Assembly: GCA_003156595.1 (NCBI GenBank)
Contig: PMHH01000179.1
Span: 1-41,613, forward strand
Direction: 5' to 3'
Length of the DNA stretch: 41,613 bases
Source of the DNA: Acidimicrobiaceae bacterium
Lineage (GTDB): Bacteria > Actinomycetota > Acidimicrobiia > Acidimicrobiales > Palsa-688
Part shown: positions 22,948 through 30,545 of the stretch, piece by piece
How positions within the stretch are numbered: position 1 is the first letter of the stretch
Layout: every line of letters begins with the position of its first letter
Made by a program: the position numbers and the translations under genes
Notes under the pieces: generated by a model
Seen by the model: only the letters and a program-made list of their open reading frames with translations
The model's database searches: none
What the model was told of the DNA's origin: nothing

Positions 22948-23718
22948 ATGGACGATAAGCAGGCTCCCGCCGGCGACGACTCCATCTCGGCTCTGACTGC
23001 CGATTTCCTGCAGACCGCCCGGGCCCTGTTCTCCGCGGGCAACGTGCAGGACACCTTGACCAAGGTGGCGGAGCTGGCCGTGGCCACCATCGAGGGCTGT
23101 GCCTTCGCCGGCGTCTTCCTCGTCGCGGAGGACCGGGTCACGACTGCGGTGCACACCAACCCCGCCATTGATGAAGTCGACGCTATCCAAATCCGCATCG
23201 GCGAGGGGCCCTGTCTCGACGCTATCGCCAGCGGCGTGACTTTCTATGCGGAAGAACTCGCCGCAGACTCCCGTTGGCCCCGCTTCGGGCCCGTGGCGAC
23301 CGAGGGCGGGATACGAAGTGTGCTGGCCCTGCCTCTGCTCGCGGCCGACTCCTCCCTCGGAGCCCTCAACCTCTACGCCTATTACCCCCGCGCCTTCGGG
23401 GTTATCGACCGGGCCAGGGGCCTGATCCTGGCCTCGCTGGCCGCCCTGGCCCTCTCCACTGCCCAGAGCCACTCAGACGACGAACGACGAGCCGCCAACC
23501 TCCGCGCCGCGGTGGCCACCCGGGAGATAATCGGCCAGGCGATCGGGATTCTGATGGAGCGCGAGCGCATTCCCGCCGATCAGGCTTTCGACGTCCTGCG
23601 CCGGGCATCCCAGCACCTAAAGCTCAAGCTCCGCGAAGTTGCGCAGACCCTGGTCGACACCGGTGAAAGTCCCGACACCGGGCCAACGGCTCCTGAGCGC
23701 CCGCCGCCAAACAACTAA
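22948..23718 (+). CDS. GAF-ANTAR domain protein
   Basis: This 256-residue cytosolic protein has an N-terminal GAF domain (about residues 20-165: AVATIEGCAFAGVFLVAED, IRIGEGPCLDAIASG, RSVLALPLLAADSSLGALNL) and a C-terminal ANTAR domain (about 180-240: ATREIIGQAIGILMERERIP, AFDVLRRASQHLKLKLREVA). ANTAR domains bind paired RNA hairpins to control termination, so this is a sensor and antiterminator candidate. ATG 22948 is used because GAGG precedes it and the GAF domain starts soon after. Two such hairpins with ANTAR consensus were not located nearby. Confidence 0.9.
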   Translation: MDDKQAPAGDDSISALTADFLQTARALFSAGNVQDTLTKVAELAVATIEGCAFAGVFLVAEDRVTTAVHTNPAIDEVDAIQIRIGEGPCLDAIASGVTFYAEELAADSRWPRFGPVATEGGIRSVLALPLLAADSSLGALNLYAYYPRAFGVIDRARGLILASLAALALSTAQSHSDDERRAANLRAAVATREIIGQAIGILMERERIPADQAFDVLRRASQHLKLKLREVAQTLVDTGESPDTGPTAPERPPPNN

Positions 23719-23723
23719 AACGA

Positions 23724-24080
23724 CTAGTCGCCTTCCTTCCAGTGCTGGCGCCCGAACAGGCGACCGAACCGTGCGGTCAGAGAAGGCCCCTCATCACGAG
23801 CGACATCGGGATGGAGCACGAGAGTGCCCTGTGGTGCCGGCAGCGATGCGGCTTCATCATCGGTGAGCGCACAGCGCACCAAGGTGGTGGTGATGTCGGT
23901 GATCTGGTCTCGGTCCACGAAGCGCGGGCCGTGCTTGGTCTTCACGGCGATGCCGTCGAAGAGGTCCAGGTCGGCAACCTGCAGGACGTGCTCGACTTTG
24001 CCGAATGCCGTTCCCGTCGAACTGAGAACATCTGTTCCGACCGTGAGTGCCATGTATGAGATAGGCCGGCCTTCGTCCAT
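23724..24080 (-). CDS. PRC-barrel-like / DUF2171-like small protein
   Basis: This 118-residue protein has the beta-rich segment YMALTVGTDVLSSTGTAFGK, then VLQVADLDLFDGIAVKT and GPRFVDRDQITDITTTLVRC, the usual pattern of PRC-barrel or DUF2171 proteins of stress and photosynthetic-reaction-centre type. The C-terminus is basic (ARFGRLFGRQHWK). AGAGGAA lies six bases before ATG 24080, which decides the start over the longer frame. It follows the CoA-transferase gene on the same strand by 22 bases but faces the GAF-ANTAR gene convergently, 5 bases apart. Function is unknown. Confidence 0.7.
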   Translation of the reverse strand: MDEGRPISYMALTVGTDVLSSTGTAFGKVEHVLQVADLDLFDGIAVKTKHGPRFVDRDQITDITTTLVRCALTDDEAASLPAPQGTLVLHPDVARDEGPSLTARFGRLFGRQHWKEGD

Positions 24081-24102
24081 AGGTTCCTCTTTCAAGGTCT
24101 GC

Positions 24103-25308
24103 TCAGAGCGATGCTACCGATTGGAGCGCGGGCCGATGTTCCGGGGCTGCCACTGAGATGAGCCGAACGGCCCGCTCTCGGTCATCGAGGTGTCGCAAAT
24201 CGGCGACGCCATGTTCAGTGACGACCACGTCAACATCAGAGCGAGGGGTCGACACCACTTCGGGAGTGGCGACGATCGTCGAGCGGTCGCCGGCGGTGGA
24301 TGGCAAGGCGACGATCGACAGCCCGCCGGGCGAACGGGAAGCCGCCGCGCAGAAGTCCGGGTGTCCGCCGGGGCCGGCCACGACTCGGCCCCCAACCTTC
24401 TCCACGTTCACGGCGCCGTCGAGCCCCACTTGCAGGGCGGTGTTGATGGCCACCAGCCCCTCGATGGCCGACAGAGCGGTCAGATCATGGGTGTGCTCGA
24501 CACCCAACAACGACAGGAGCGGCGTGCGGCCGCCGGTCATCTCCCACAGGTCCGGTCCTCCCCACAGGTAAGCGGCCTCGGCCGCGCCGATGAGCAGACC
24601 GCGCCTCGACAGCGCGACCAGTTCGTCGGTGACCAGGCCGCTTCGGACCCGGACCGGCGAGGTAACGGCCTCGACCACTGAAGCCCCGATCACGCCGGGA
24701 CCCCACTGGATGGTCGCCCCCTCCGGGATCAATCCGGCCACCAGTTCGCCGATGCGGCGGTGCTCGGGGCCGGCCCGGTTCGCCGGTGGCAGCGGGTCCA
24801 GCGGGTCCGTGCGATCGAGCACCGCCACCACCGATGCGTCCAGGAACGGGCCGGGCGGGCCGGGCGGGCCGGGCGAGCCGGGCGAGCCGGGCGATGATGA
24901 CGACGGCGCGGGCCAGCGCTCGATGACCACCGCGTCGGCGCAGCGGGCGGCGGTGCCCGCCCAGGCGGGGCTGCCGGCCAGACGCCACCCCTTCCCATCC
25001 GGGTAGGCGGCCACCACCGCCACGGCCGGACGCAGGCGACCAGCCAGCAGTCTCGGCACTGCGGACAGCCGGCTCGTCACCGGTCGGACCCGACCGGCCG
25101 CCACCGCGGCCCGGGTGCCCGGACCGGTCTGGAGGGTGGTGACGGGCAGGGCCGTCGTGGCCAGCCACGCAGGCGTTCGTACGATCCAGCCCAGGATGAC
25201 CTCGGGGTCGTCGAAACCGGCGAGCGCGGCGACGGTGGCCGGATCGGGCAGCGGCCCGTCTGGCCCGTCCGCCATGACCAGGCGGGGTCGGACGGTGCTC
25301 GAGGTCAC
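24103..25308 (-). CDS. Acetyl-CoA hydrolase/CoA-transferase family protein with Gly-Pro-Pro insert
   Basis: This 401-residue protein belongs to the family of acetyl-CoA hydrolases and 4-hydroxybutyrate/succinate CoA-transferases (class I). Conserved pieces are QWGPGVIGASVVEAV, VRSGLVTDELVALSRRGLL, GLVAINTALQVGLDGAVNVE, a GGHPDFCAAASRSPGG region and TEHGVADLRHLDDRERAVRL near the end. The N-terminal half is shorter and more divergent than usual. Residues about 139-152 are a collagen-like run, PGSPGSPGPPGPPGP, encoded by a 9-bp minisatellite. The gene lies 30 bases after the ThDP enzyme and closes the four-gene operon, where it could move CoA between a pathway intermediate and an acid. Confidence 0.8.
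   Translation of the reverse strand: MTSSTVRPRLVMADGPDGPLPDPATVAALAGFDDPEVILGWIVRTPAWLATTALPVTTLQTGPGTRAAVAAGRVRPVTSRLSAVPRLLAGRLRPAVAVVAAYPDGKGWRLAGSPAWAGTAARCADAVVIERWPAPSSSSPGSPGSPGPPGPPGPFLDASVVAVLDRTDPLDPLPPANRAGPEHRRIGELVAGLIPEGATIQWGPGVIGASVVEAVTSPVRVRSGLVTDELVALSRRGLLIGAAEAAYLWGGPDLWEMTGGRTPLLSLLGVEHTHDLTALSAIEGLVAINTALQVGLDGAVNVEKVGGRVVAGPGGHPDFCAAASRSPGGLSIVALPSTAGDRSTIVATPEVVSTPRSDVDVVVTEHGVADLRHLDDRERAVRLISVAAPEHRPALQSVASL
24851..24895. repeat. 9-bp minisatellite inside the CoA-transferase gene
   Basis: Five tandem 9-bp units (two CCGGGCGGG, two CCGGGCGAG, and a last unit CCGGGCGAT) run without interruption. On the minus strand they encode Gly-Pro-Pro/Ser-Pro-Gly repeats. Unit length is a multiple of three, so copy-number change keeps the frame. 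Confidence 0.85.
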
Positions 25309-25338
25309 GGCGACGGCGAACTCAAGTCAGGCTCAGTC

Positions 25339-27003
25339 TCAAAAGGGCCCGCTGAGCTCGCCGAGGGCCGTGGTGATCCGCATGTTCTCCGAGTAGTCGA
25401 CCGGACAGGCAATGACAGAGACGGTGTCGGCGGCCAACGCCTCCGATAACACCGGGAGCAAGTCGTCGGCGGCGTCGATCCGATATCCGCGCGCCCCGAA
25501 ACTCTCGGCGTACGCCACGAAGTCTGGATTGGAAAAACGGATGGCGACGTCGTAACCCAGCTCCATCTCCATTTTCCATTTGATCAGCCCGTAGGCGTCG
25601 TCCTGCCAGACCAGCACGGTCAACGGGACCCGCTCCCTTACCGCGGTCTCCAGTTCCTGGGAGTTCATGAGAAACGCACCGTCACCGACGGCGGCGAGCA
25701 CGCGCCGGTCGGGCCGGGCCAGCTTCGCCGCGATGGCGCCGGGAAGGGCGAACCCCATGGTCGACAACCCGTTGGAGATGAGGCAGGTATTGGGCTCGTA
25801 CGTCGGGTACAGCCGGGCCATCCACATCTTGACTGCCCCGGTATCGGCCAGCACGATGTCACCGCGGCCCATGGCCGCCCGGGTGTCGGCCACCACCCGC
25901 TGGGGTTTGAGCGGAAACCCGTTGTCGGCCGCCCCTCGCTCCAACTCGTCGATCAAGAGGCGGCGGATCCGCTCGCCGCTGGCGGCCGCCTCGAACCGTC
26001 GGGTGGTGGCCGCGCTCAGGGCGTCGAGGGTGCGGCTGAGATCAGCTTGCACCCCGACCTCGACGTCGTAGTGATTGTCGACCTCGGCCGGGAAGCGGCT
26101 CAAGTGCAGTATGCGCTTGTCGCCGTTCGGATTGATCCGGACCGGGTCGAACTCCTGAAGTTCATAACCGACGCAGACGACCACGTCGGCCTCGTCAAAA
26201 CCGAAGTTGACGTAGTCGTGCCGCATAAATCCGACGGCACCGAGGGAATTCGGGTTGTCGTCGGGGAACACACCCTTGCCGTGGAAGGTGGTCGCCACCG
26301 GCAGGCCGAGCTCGGTGGAGAACCGCATCAGGGCGTCGGCCGCGCCCGCTCGGGCCGCCCCGTGCCCGGCCAGCACGATCGGGCGGGTGGCGGAATCGAG
26401 CACGGCGGCCGCCCGGGCGATCTGTTCAGTCGACGGCTCGTCGGGCCGGGGGACGTTGATTTCCAGGGGAGCCGACCCGGCCGGAGCCGGCGCGGCTTCA
26501 ATGTCTTCGGGGACGGCCAAGTACACGGCGCCCGGCCGTTCGGTCTGGGCCAGCTTGAAGGCCTTACGGATCATCTCGGGCACGGCGCCGGGCGTGAGCA
26601 CCATGCTGGCCCACTTGGTGACCGGAGTGAACATCGACACCAGGTCGACACTCTGATGTGACTCCTTGTAGATCCGGTTGAGCCCCACCTGAGCCGACAG
26701 CGCCAGCATCGGAGTGCTGTTGGTGGTGGCGTCGGCCACGCCGAGCAGCAGGTTGATGGCGCCGGGGCCGAGGGTGGCCGAGCACACGCCCGCCTCCCCG
26801 GTGAGCCGTCCGTGGATCTCCGCCATAAAGGACGCGGCCTGCTCGTGGCGAACCAGCACGTAGCGGATGGAGGAGCGCACCAGGGCATCGGTCAAGCGAA
26901 TGTTCTCCTCGCCCGGGATCCCGAAGACGCAGGTGACCCCCTCGTGCTCGAGGCATCTGACCATCAGGTCGGCCACCGTCGCCGGGTCGCCTCCGCCGCT
27001 CAT
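25339..27003 (-). CDS. Thiamine diphosphate-dependent enzyme, acetolactate synthase large-subunit-like
   Basis: This 554-residue ThDP enzyme has the POX/ALS layout. The PYR domain has Glu54 in LVRHEQAASFMAE, which activates the cofactor, and the central domain resembles a DHS-like fold. The PP domain holds the Mg-ThDP motif GDGAFLMNSQELETAV. The segment RIYKESHQSVDLVSMFTPVT is typical of acetolactate synthase-like proteins. Related enzymes include catabolic acetolactate synthases, carboligases and 2-hydroxyacyl-CoA lyases; the present substrate is unknown. No small regulatory subunit is nearby, which fits a catabolic rather than ilvB role. ATG 27003 overlaps the TGA of the DUF35 gene (ATGA). 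The longer ORF start is a shadow. Confidence 0.88.
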   Translation of the reverse strand: MSGGGDPATVADLMVRCLEHEGVTCVFGIPGEENIRLTDALVRSSIRYVLVRHEQAASFMAEIHGRLTGEAGVCSATLGPGAINLLLGVADATTNSTPMLALSAQVGLNRIYKESHQSVDLVSMFTPVTKWASMVLTPGAVPEMIRKAFKLAQTERPGAVYLAVPEDIEAAPAPAGSAPLEINVPRPDEPSTEQIARAAAVLDSATRPIVLAGHGAARAGAADALMRFSTELGLPVATTFHGKGVFPDDNPNSLGAVGFMRHDYVNFGFDEADVVVCVGYELQEFDPVRINPNGDKRILHLSRFPAEVDNHYDVEVGVQADLSRTLDALSAATTRRFEAAASGERIRRLLIDELERGAADNGFPLKPQRVVADTRAAMGRGDIVLADTGAVKMWMARLYPTYEPNTCLISNGLSTMGFALPGAIAAKLARPDRRVLAAVGDGAFLMNSQELETAVRERVPLTVLVWQDDAYGLIKWKMEMELGYDVAIRFSNPDFVAYAESFGARGYRIDAADDLLPVLSEALAADTVSVIACPVDYSENMRITTALGELSGPF

Positions 27004-27401
27004 GCCACCTCGAAGACGGGGACCACTTCTCCCCCTTCGGCCCCCTCGAACCCGATCCGCAGCCGCTGACCCTCGGCCAGCGACCCGGGATCGGCGCCGA
27101 CGATCTGTGACCACCACCACGGGCCTTCGTCAAGCTCGCCGACGACCACCACGATGGACGGCCCGGGTGCATCGTCCTCGCCCCCGCGCCGGCCGGGCAC
27201 CACCGCCCAGCTCACCAGCCGGGCTCCGCCCGACGCCGGCACCCAGCGCAGCTCGGTCGAGCCACACGTCGAGCACTGCCTTACCTGCGGCCGAGACGCA
27301 TGGCCTGCCGGCGAGCAGCGCCGGATCAAAAACTGGCCCGCCGCCGCGCCGTCGAAGAACGCGGCCGTCGTGGCGTCGCGGCCGACCAGTCCGACAGTCA
27401 T
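27000..27401 (-). CDS. DUF35 OB-fold protein (thiolase partner)
   Basis: This 133-residue protein has an N-terminal rubredoxin-like part followed by an OB-fold (RLVSWAVVPG, SIVVVVGELDEGPW, GQRLRIGFEG). DUF35 proteins pair with SCP2-type thiolases or aldolases and bind acyl-CoA. The zinc ribbon seems incomplete: the second CxxC is present (RQCSTCGS), but the first knuckle is CSPAGH instead of CxxCG, so zinc may be bound by Cys3His or lost. It overlaps both neighbours by ATGA, ideal for producing a stoichiometric complex with the upstream thiolase. Confidence 0.85.
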   Translation of the reverse strand: MTVGLVGRDATTAAFFDGAAAGQFLIRRCSPAGHASRPQVRQCSTCGSTELRWVPASGGARLVSWAVVPGRRGGEDDAPGPSIVVVVGELDEGPWWWSQIVGADPGSLAEGQRLRIGFEGAEGGEVVPVFEVA

Positions 27402-28633
27402 GGCGGCCCCGTCCCAAGCACGAGCGTGGCGTGATGGTCGAGGATGCCACCGTTGCCGCTGACGAGCACCACGTCATGCGGGTCGGCTTGGCGCGCCCCG
27501 CCCTGCCCTCGCACCTGGATCACCGCTTCGGACAACGGCGTCATGCCCCACATGTAGTACGACGAGAGCTGACCACCACCGGTGTTGCACTTGAGCTTGC
27601 CATCCGGGCCGAGGGCACCCCCGGACACGAAGGCGCCCCCCTCGCCCTTTTCACAAAATCCGTAGTCCTCCAGGGACACCAACACCGTGTACGTGTAGCA
27701 GTCGTACAACTCGGCCACATCGACCTCGGCGAGCGTGACCCCGGCCATTCCCAGCGCGGCCGGACCAGACTGGGCCGCTCCCGTCACCAGACCGAAGTTT
27801 TCATCCCGGTCAAAGAGGCGACCCGGGTGACTCTGCGCCCATCCCAGCACGTGAACCGGTGGCTGGGCCAGCGACCTGGCTCGCGCTTCACTCGTCACTA
27901 TCACCGCGATCCCGCCGTTGGAGACCAGGCAGCAGTCGAGCAAGTGGAACGGTTCCACGATCCAGCGGGACGCCTGGTGGTCGGCGAGGGTGAGCGGCTC
28001 GCGCATCTGGGCGAGAGGGTTGGTGGCGGCCCAGGCCCGCTGGGCGACCGCGATGGCGCCGAAGTCCTCGGTGGTCGTGCCGTAACGGAGCATGTGCCGC
28101 CGAGCGGCCAGGGCATACAGCGTGTTGGCCCCGCTGACGCCGGTCGCCGCCAGCAGCCCGCCCCAGCCGGTCGGGATCCGGCGCTCGGCCCGACCGGTCC
28201 CGGCCCGCGGGCCGCTGTACACGTCGCCCGCCGACCGGCCCGGCCGCAGCGGGGCGTCCGCGAACACGCACGCCACCATCTCGGCCATGCCCGCCTGCAC
28301 GGCCATGGACGCCACCTGCACCATCGCCCCGGCGGTCGACCCGTAACCGTGCATCTCCGACAACAGCTTCAGGTCGTGCAGATCCAGGTCCCGCTGCAAC
28401 CCCAAGCCCACTCCCCCGCTGCTCCCGTTGGAGGTAAGCAGACCGTCGACGTCGCCGAGGGTGCAGCCGGCGTCCGCCACGGCCAAGCGCACCGCTTCGG
28501 CCGCGAAGCTGGCGGCCGACCGGCCGTACACCTGGCCCAGCTCGGTCATGCCGAGGCCGGCGATCACCGGACGTCGGTCGAGGTTGGCGGGCACCGGCCC
28601 CGAAGGTAGCGTCCGGCCGGCTGCTGCGGCCAC
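27398..28633 (-). CDS. Thiolase-like lipid-transfer protein (Ltp/SCP2-thiolase type) lacking the usual cysteine
   Basis: This 411-residue thiolase-superfamily protein begins AGLGMTELGQVYGRSA. Where thiolases carry the nucleophilic cysteine (NxCxSG), this one reads MHGYGSTAGAMVQ (residues 94-106). Near the C-terminus the GHPxG histidine block is replaced by GGGQLSSYYMWGMTPL (about 352-367), with tyrosines in that area. The segment ELYDCYTYTVLVSLEDYGFC is a hallmark of actinobacterial Ltp-type proteins. Ltp2, a related enzyme of steroid side-chain degradation, is a retro-aldolase that works with a DUF35 domain and uses tyrosine rather than cysteine. The directly coupled DUF35 gene supports the same role here, with an unknown substrate. 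Confidence 0.88.
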   Translation of the reverse strand: MAAAAGRTLPSGPVPANLDRRPVIAGLGMTELGQVYGRSAASFAAEAVRLAVADAGCTLGDVDGLLTSNGSSGGVGLGLQRDLDLHDLKLLSEMHGYGSTAGAMVQVASMAVQAGMAEMVACVFADAPLRPGRSAGDVYSGPRAGTGRAERRIPTGWGGLLAATGVSGANTLYALAARRHMLRYGTTTEDFGAIAVAQRAWAATNPLAQMREPLTLADHQASRWIVEPFHLLDCCLVSNGGIAVIVTSEARARSLAQPPVHVLGWAQSHPGRLFDRDENFGLVTGAAQSGPAALGMAGVTLAEVDVAELYDCYTYTVLVSLEDYGFCEKGEGGAFVSGGALGPDGKLKCNTGGGQLSSYYMWGMTPLSEAVIQVRGQGGARQADPHDVVLVSGNGGILDHHATLVLGTGPP

Positions 28634-28699
28634 CTGACCGGCCCCCGGACAGCGGTCCAGCTTGGAAGTCCGGTGACGGTGCGGTCAGAATGACTCTTC

Positions 28700-29008
28700 G
28701 TGGATCTGAAACCGGGTGTGAGACTCCGTTCACCGGTATGTGAGGTCGAGGCGATCGTCATCAAGGCGCCGCCGACGTCCATCGACCTGCGCTGTGGGGG
28801 CCACCCCATGCTGGCGATTGATGCCACTCCCCCGGCGGCCTCAACCGCAGAGCCCGGATTCGATGGAGGCAGCGCCCTCGGCAAGCGCTATACGGACGGG
28901 GAAGGGACCCTAGAGGTGCTCTGCACCAAGCCCGGCCCTTCGTCTCTGTCGGTGGGCGACAAGCTGTTGCAGATCAAAGAAGCCAAGCCGCTGCCGTCCT
29001 CGGATTAG
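28700..29008 (+). CDS. Conserved small protein with Cys-Gly-Gly-His motif next to an acyl-CoA ligase
   Basis: GTG 28700 opens a 102-residue protein with three cysteines (SPVCEVEAIVIKAP, LRCGGHPML, LEVLCTKPGPSSLSVGDK) and a C-terminal LQIKEAKPLPSSD. I recall similar actinobacterial proteins located beside AMP-ligases, but no function. The CGGHPM motif could bind a metal. It is 8 bases before the ligase gene and divergent from the Ltp operon, sharing a 66-bp intergenic region (28634-28699) that contains CCGGAC-N17-GTCCGG (28645-28673). Confidence 0.6.
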   Translation: MDLKPGVRLRSPVCEVEAIVIKAPPTSIDLRCGGHPMLAIDATPPAASTAEPGFDGGSALGKRYTDGEGTLEVLCTKPGPSSLSVGDKLLQIKEAKPLPSSD

Positions 29009-29016
29009 GACCGCCC

Positions 29017-30537
29017 GTGCATTTGGCGATGCTCCTACAAATGGCCGCTGACGGCATGAGCGACCGGGTCGCCGTGGGGACCCTCGCGGCGCCGATGACC
29101 ATGGCGGAGCTGGGTGAAGGTTCGATGCGGGTCGGTAGTTTTCTGGCGGCGCAGCGGGGTGATCGGGTCGGCCTGATAGACCTCAACTCCGAGGCGATCC
29201 CCCTCACCCTCTTCGGGGCCGCGCTCGCCGGCAAGCCTTTCGTGCCACTCAATTACCGGCTGACCGATGATCAGCTGCGAAGCATCGTGGCCCGGATCGC
29301 CCCCGCGACCATCGTGGTGGGAGAAGGAATCGCGGCGCGACTCGGCGACCTCGAGGACATCGTCGTGGTTACCAGGCAGGAGCTGCTCGCCGTCGCCCGT
29401 GACGCAGGCCAGCCGCTCGCCGATCCGTACGGCGGAGACCCCGAGTCGATCGCGGTCCTTCTCTATACCAGCGGCACGACCGGCGAGCCCAAGGCGGCCG
29501 TGCTGCGCCACCGCAACCTGGCCTCCTACATCCTGTCGACCGTCGAGTTCGCGGGTGCTGCTCCCGACGAGGCCGCTCTCGTCAGCGTGCCGCCCTATCA
29601 CATCGCCGGCTTGTCCGCCGTGTTGTCCTCGACGTATGCCGGGCGCCGGATCGTGTACGCCGAGACGTTCGAGCCGGCCTCGTGGGTCTCGCTCGTCCGA
29701 TCCGAGCGCGTCACTCACGCCATGGTCGTGCCCACCATGCTCAACCGGATTCTCGACGTCGTCGACGTTGTCGACCACGGCGGGCTGCCCTCGCTGCGGA
29801 TCGTCTCCTACGGGGGCGGGCCCATGCCGGCGGAGGTGATAGGGCGCGCCATGGAGCTGCTGACCGGGGTCGATTTCGTCAACGCCTATGGCCTGACCGA
29901 GACCTCGAGCACCATCGCCCTGCTCGGCCCCGAAGACCACCGGGAGGCCTTCGCCAGCGGCGATTCGGCCGTCCGAGCCCGGCTGGGGTCGGTGGGCCGT
30001 CCCCTGCCGACGGTCACCGTCACGATCCGCGGGCCGGGCGGGGAGCCGCTCCCGACCGGTCAACGGGGAGAGATCTGGGTCCAAGGGGAGCAGGTTTCGG
30101 GCGAATATCTCGGGGCCGGGGCTGGGGCCGCCGACGGCTGGTTCCATACCCGCGACGCCGGTCATCTCGATCAAGCCGGTTTCCTCTACGTCCACGGTCG
30201 CCTGGATGACGTGATCGTCCGGGGAGGCGAGAACCTGTCGCCGGGCGAGATCGAGGCCGTGCTGGTCGAGCATCCCGCAGTGTTGGCCGCCGCCGTAGTT
30301 GGCGTGCCGGACACCGAGTGGGGCGAGAAGGTTGTCGCCGCGGTCATCCTGGCCGATGGCGCTCACGCCAGTGAGGATGAGCTCCGCAACTTCGTCCGTG
30401 CTCGCCTGCGCTCGACCAAGACGCCCGAGCGGATCCAGGTCCGGGCCGAGTTGCCCTTCAACGAGACCGGCAAGCTGCTCCGCCGGGTCCTACGAGAAGA
30501 GCTGGCGGCCGCGTTCGTCAGCCCCATTGCGAGCTGA
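29017..30537 (+). CDS. AMP-forming acyl-CoA synthetase
   Basis: This 506-residue ANL-superfamily ligase converts a carboxylic acid, ATP and CoA to acyl-CoA. Core motifs in order: YTSGTTGEPKAA (150-161, P-loop), NAYGLTETSS (A5), GWFHTRDAGHLD (A7), GRLDDVIVRGGENLSPGEIE (A8 hinge) and NETGKLLRR (A10 catalytic lysine). It is shorter than usual at the N-terminus, consistent with medium-chain or aromatic acid ligases. GTG 29017 follows the small Cys protein by 8 bases; the LLM oxidoreductase begins 8 bases after its stop. It probably activates the substrate for the divergent Ltp/DUF35/ThDP operon. Confidence 0.93.
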   Translation: MHLAMLLQMAADGMSDRVAVGTLAAPMTMAELGEGSMRVGSFLAAQRGDRVGLIDLNSEAIPLTLFGAALAGKPFVPLNYRLTDDQLRSIVARIAPATIVVGEGIAARLGDLEDIVVVTRQELLAVARDAGQPLADPYGGDPESIAVLLYTSGTTGEPKAAVLRHRNLASYILSTVEFAGAAPDEAALVSVPPYHIAGLSAVLSSTYAGRRIVYAETFEPASWVSLVRSERVTHAMVVPTMLNRILDVVDVVDHGGLPSLRIVSYGGGPMPAEVIGRAMELLTGVDFVNAYGLTETSSTIALLGPEDHREAFASGDSAVRARLGSVGRPLPTVTVTIRGPGGEPLPTGQRGEIWVQGEQVSGEYLGAGAGAADGWFHTRDAGHLDQAGFLYVHGRLDDVIVRGGENLSPGEIEAVLVEHPAVLAAAVVGVPDTEWGEKVVAAVILADGAHASEDELRNFVRARLRSTKTPERIQVRAELPFNETGKLLRRVLREELAAAFVSPIAS

Positions 30538-30545
30538 GTACAGAC

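Noticed and set aside
22647-23198. Extension of the MerR frame to 359 codons
   Set aside because: It runs across the divergent promoter and antisense to the GAF-ANTAR gene; the MerR helix-turn-helix is at the start of the shorter form.
26867-28609. 580-codon plus-strand ORF opposite thiolase and DUF35 genes
   Set aside because: Composition is low-complexity Arg/Pro/Gly; the minus-strand genes are well supported and overlap by ATGA.
29035-30366. 443-codon minus-strand ORF opposite the acyl-CoA ligase
   Set aside because: Asp/Gly/His/Arg-rich shadow; the plus strand carries all ANL motifs.
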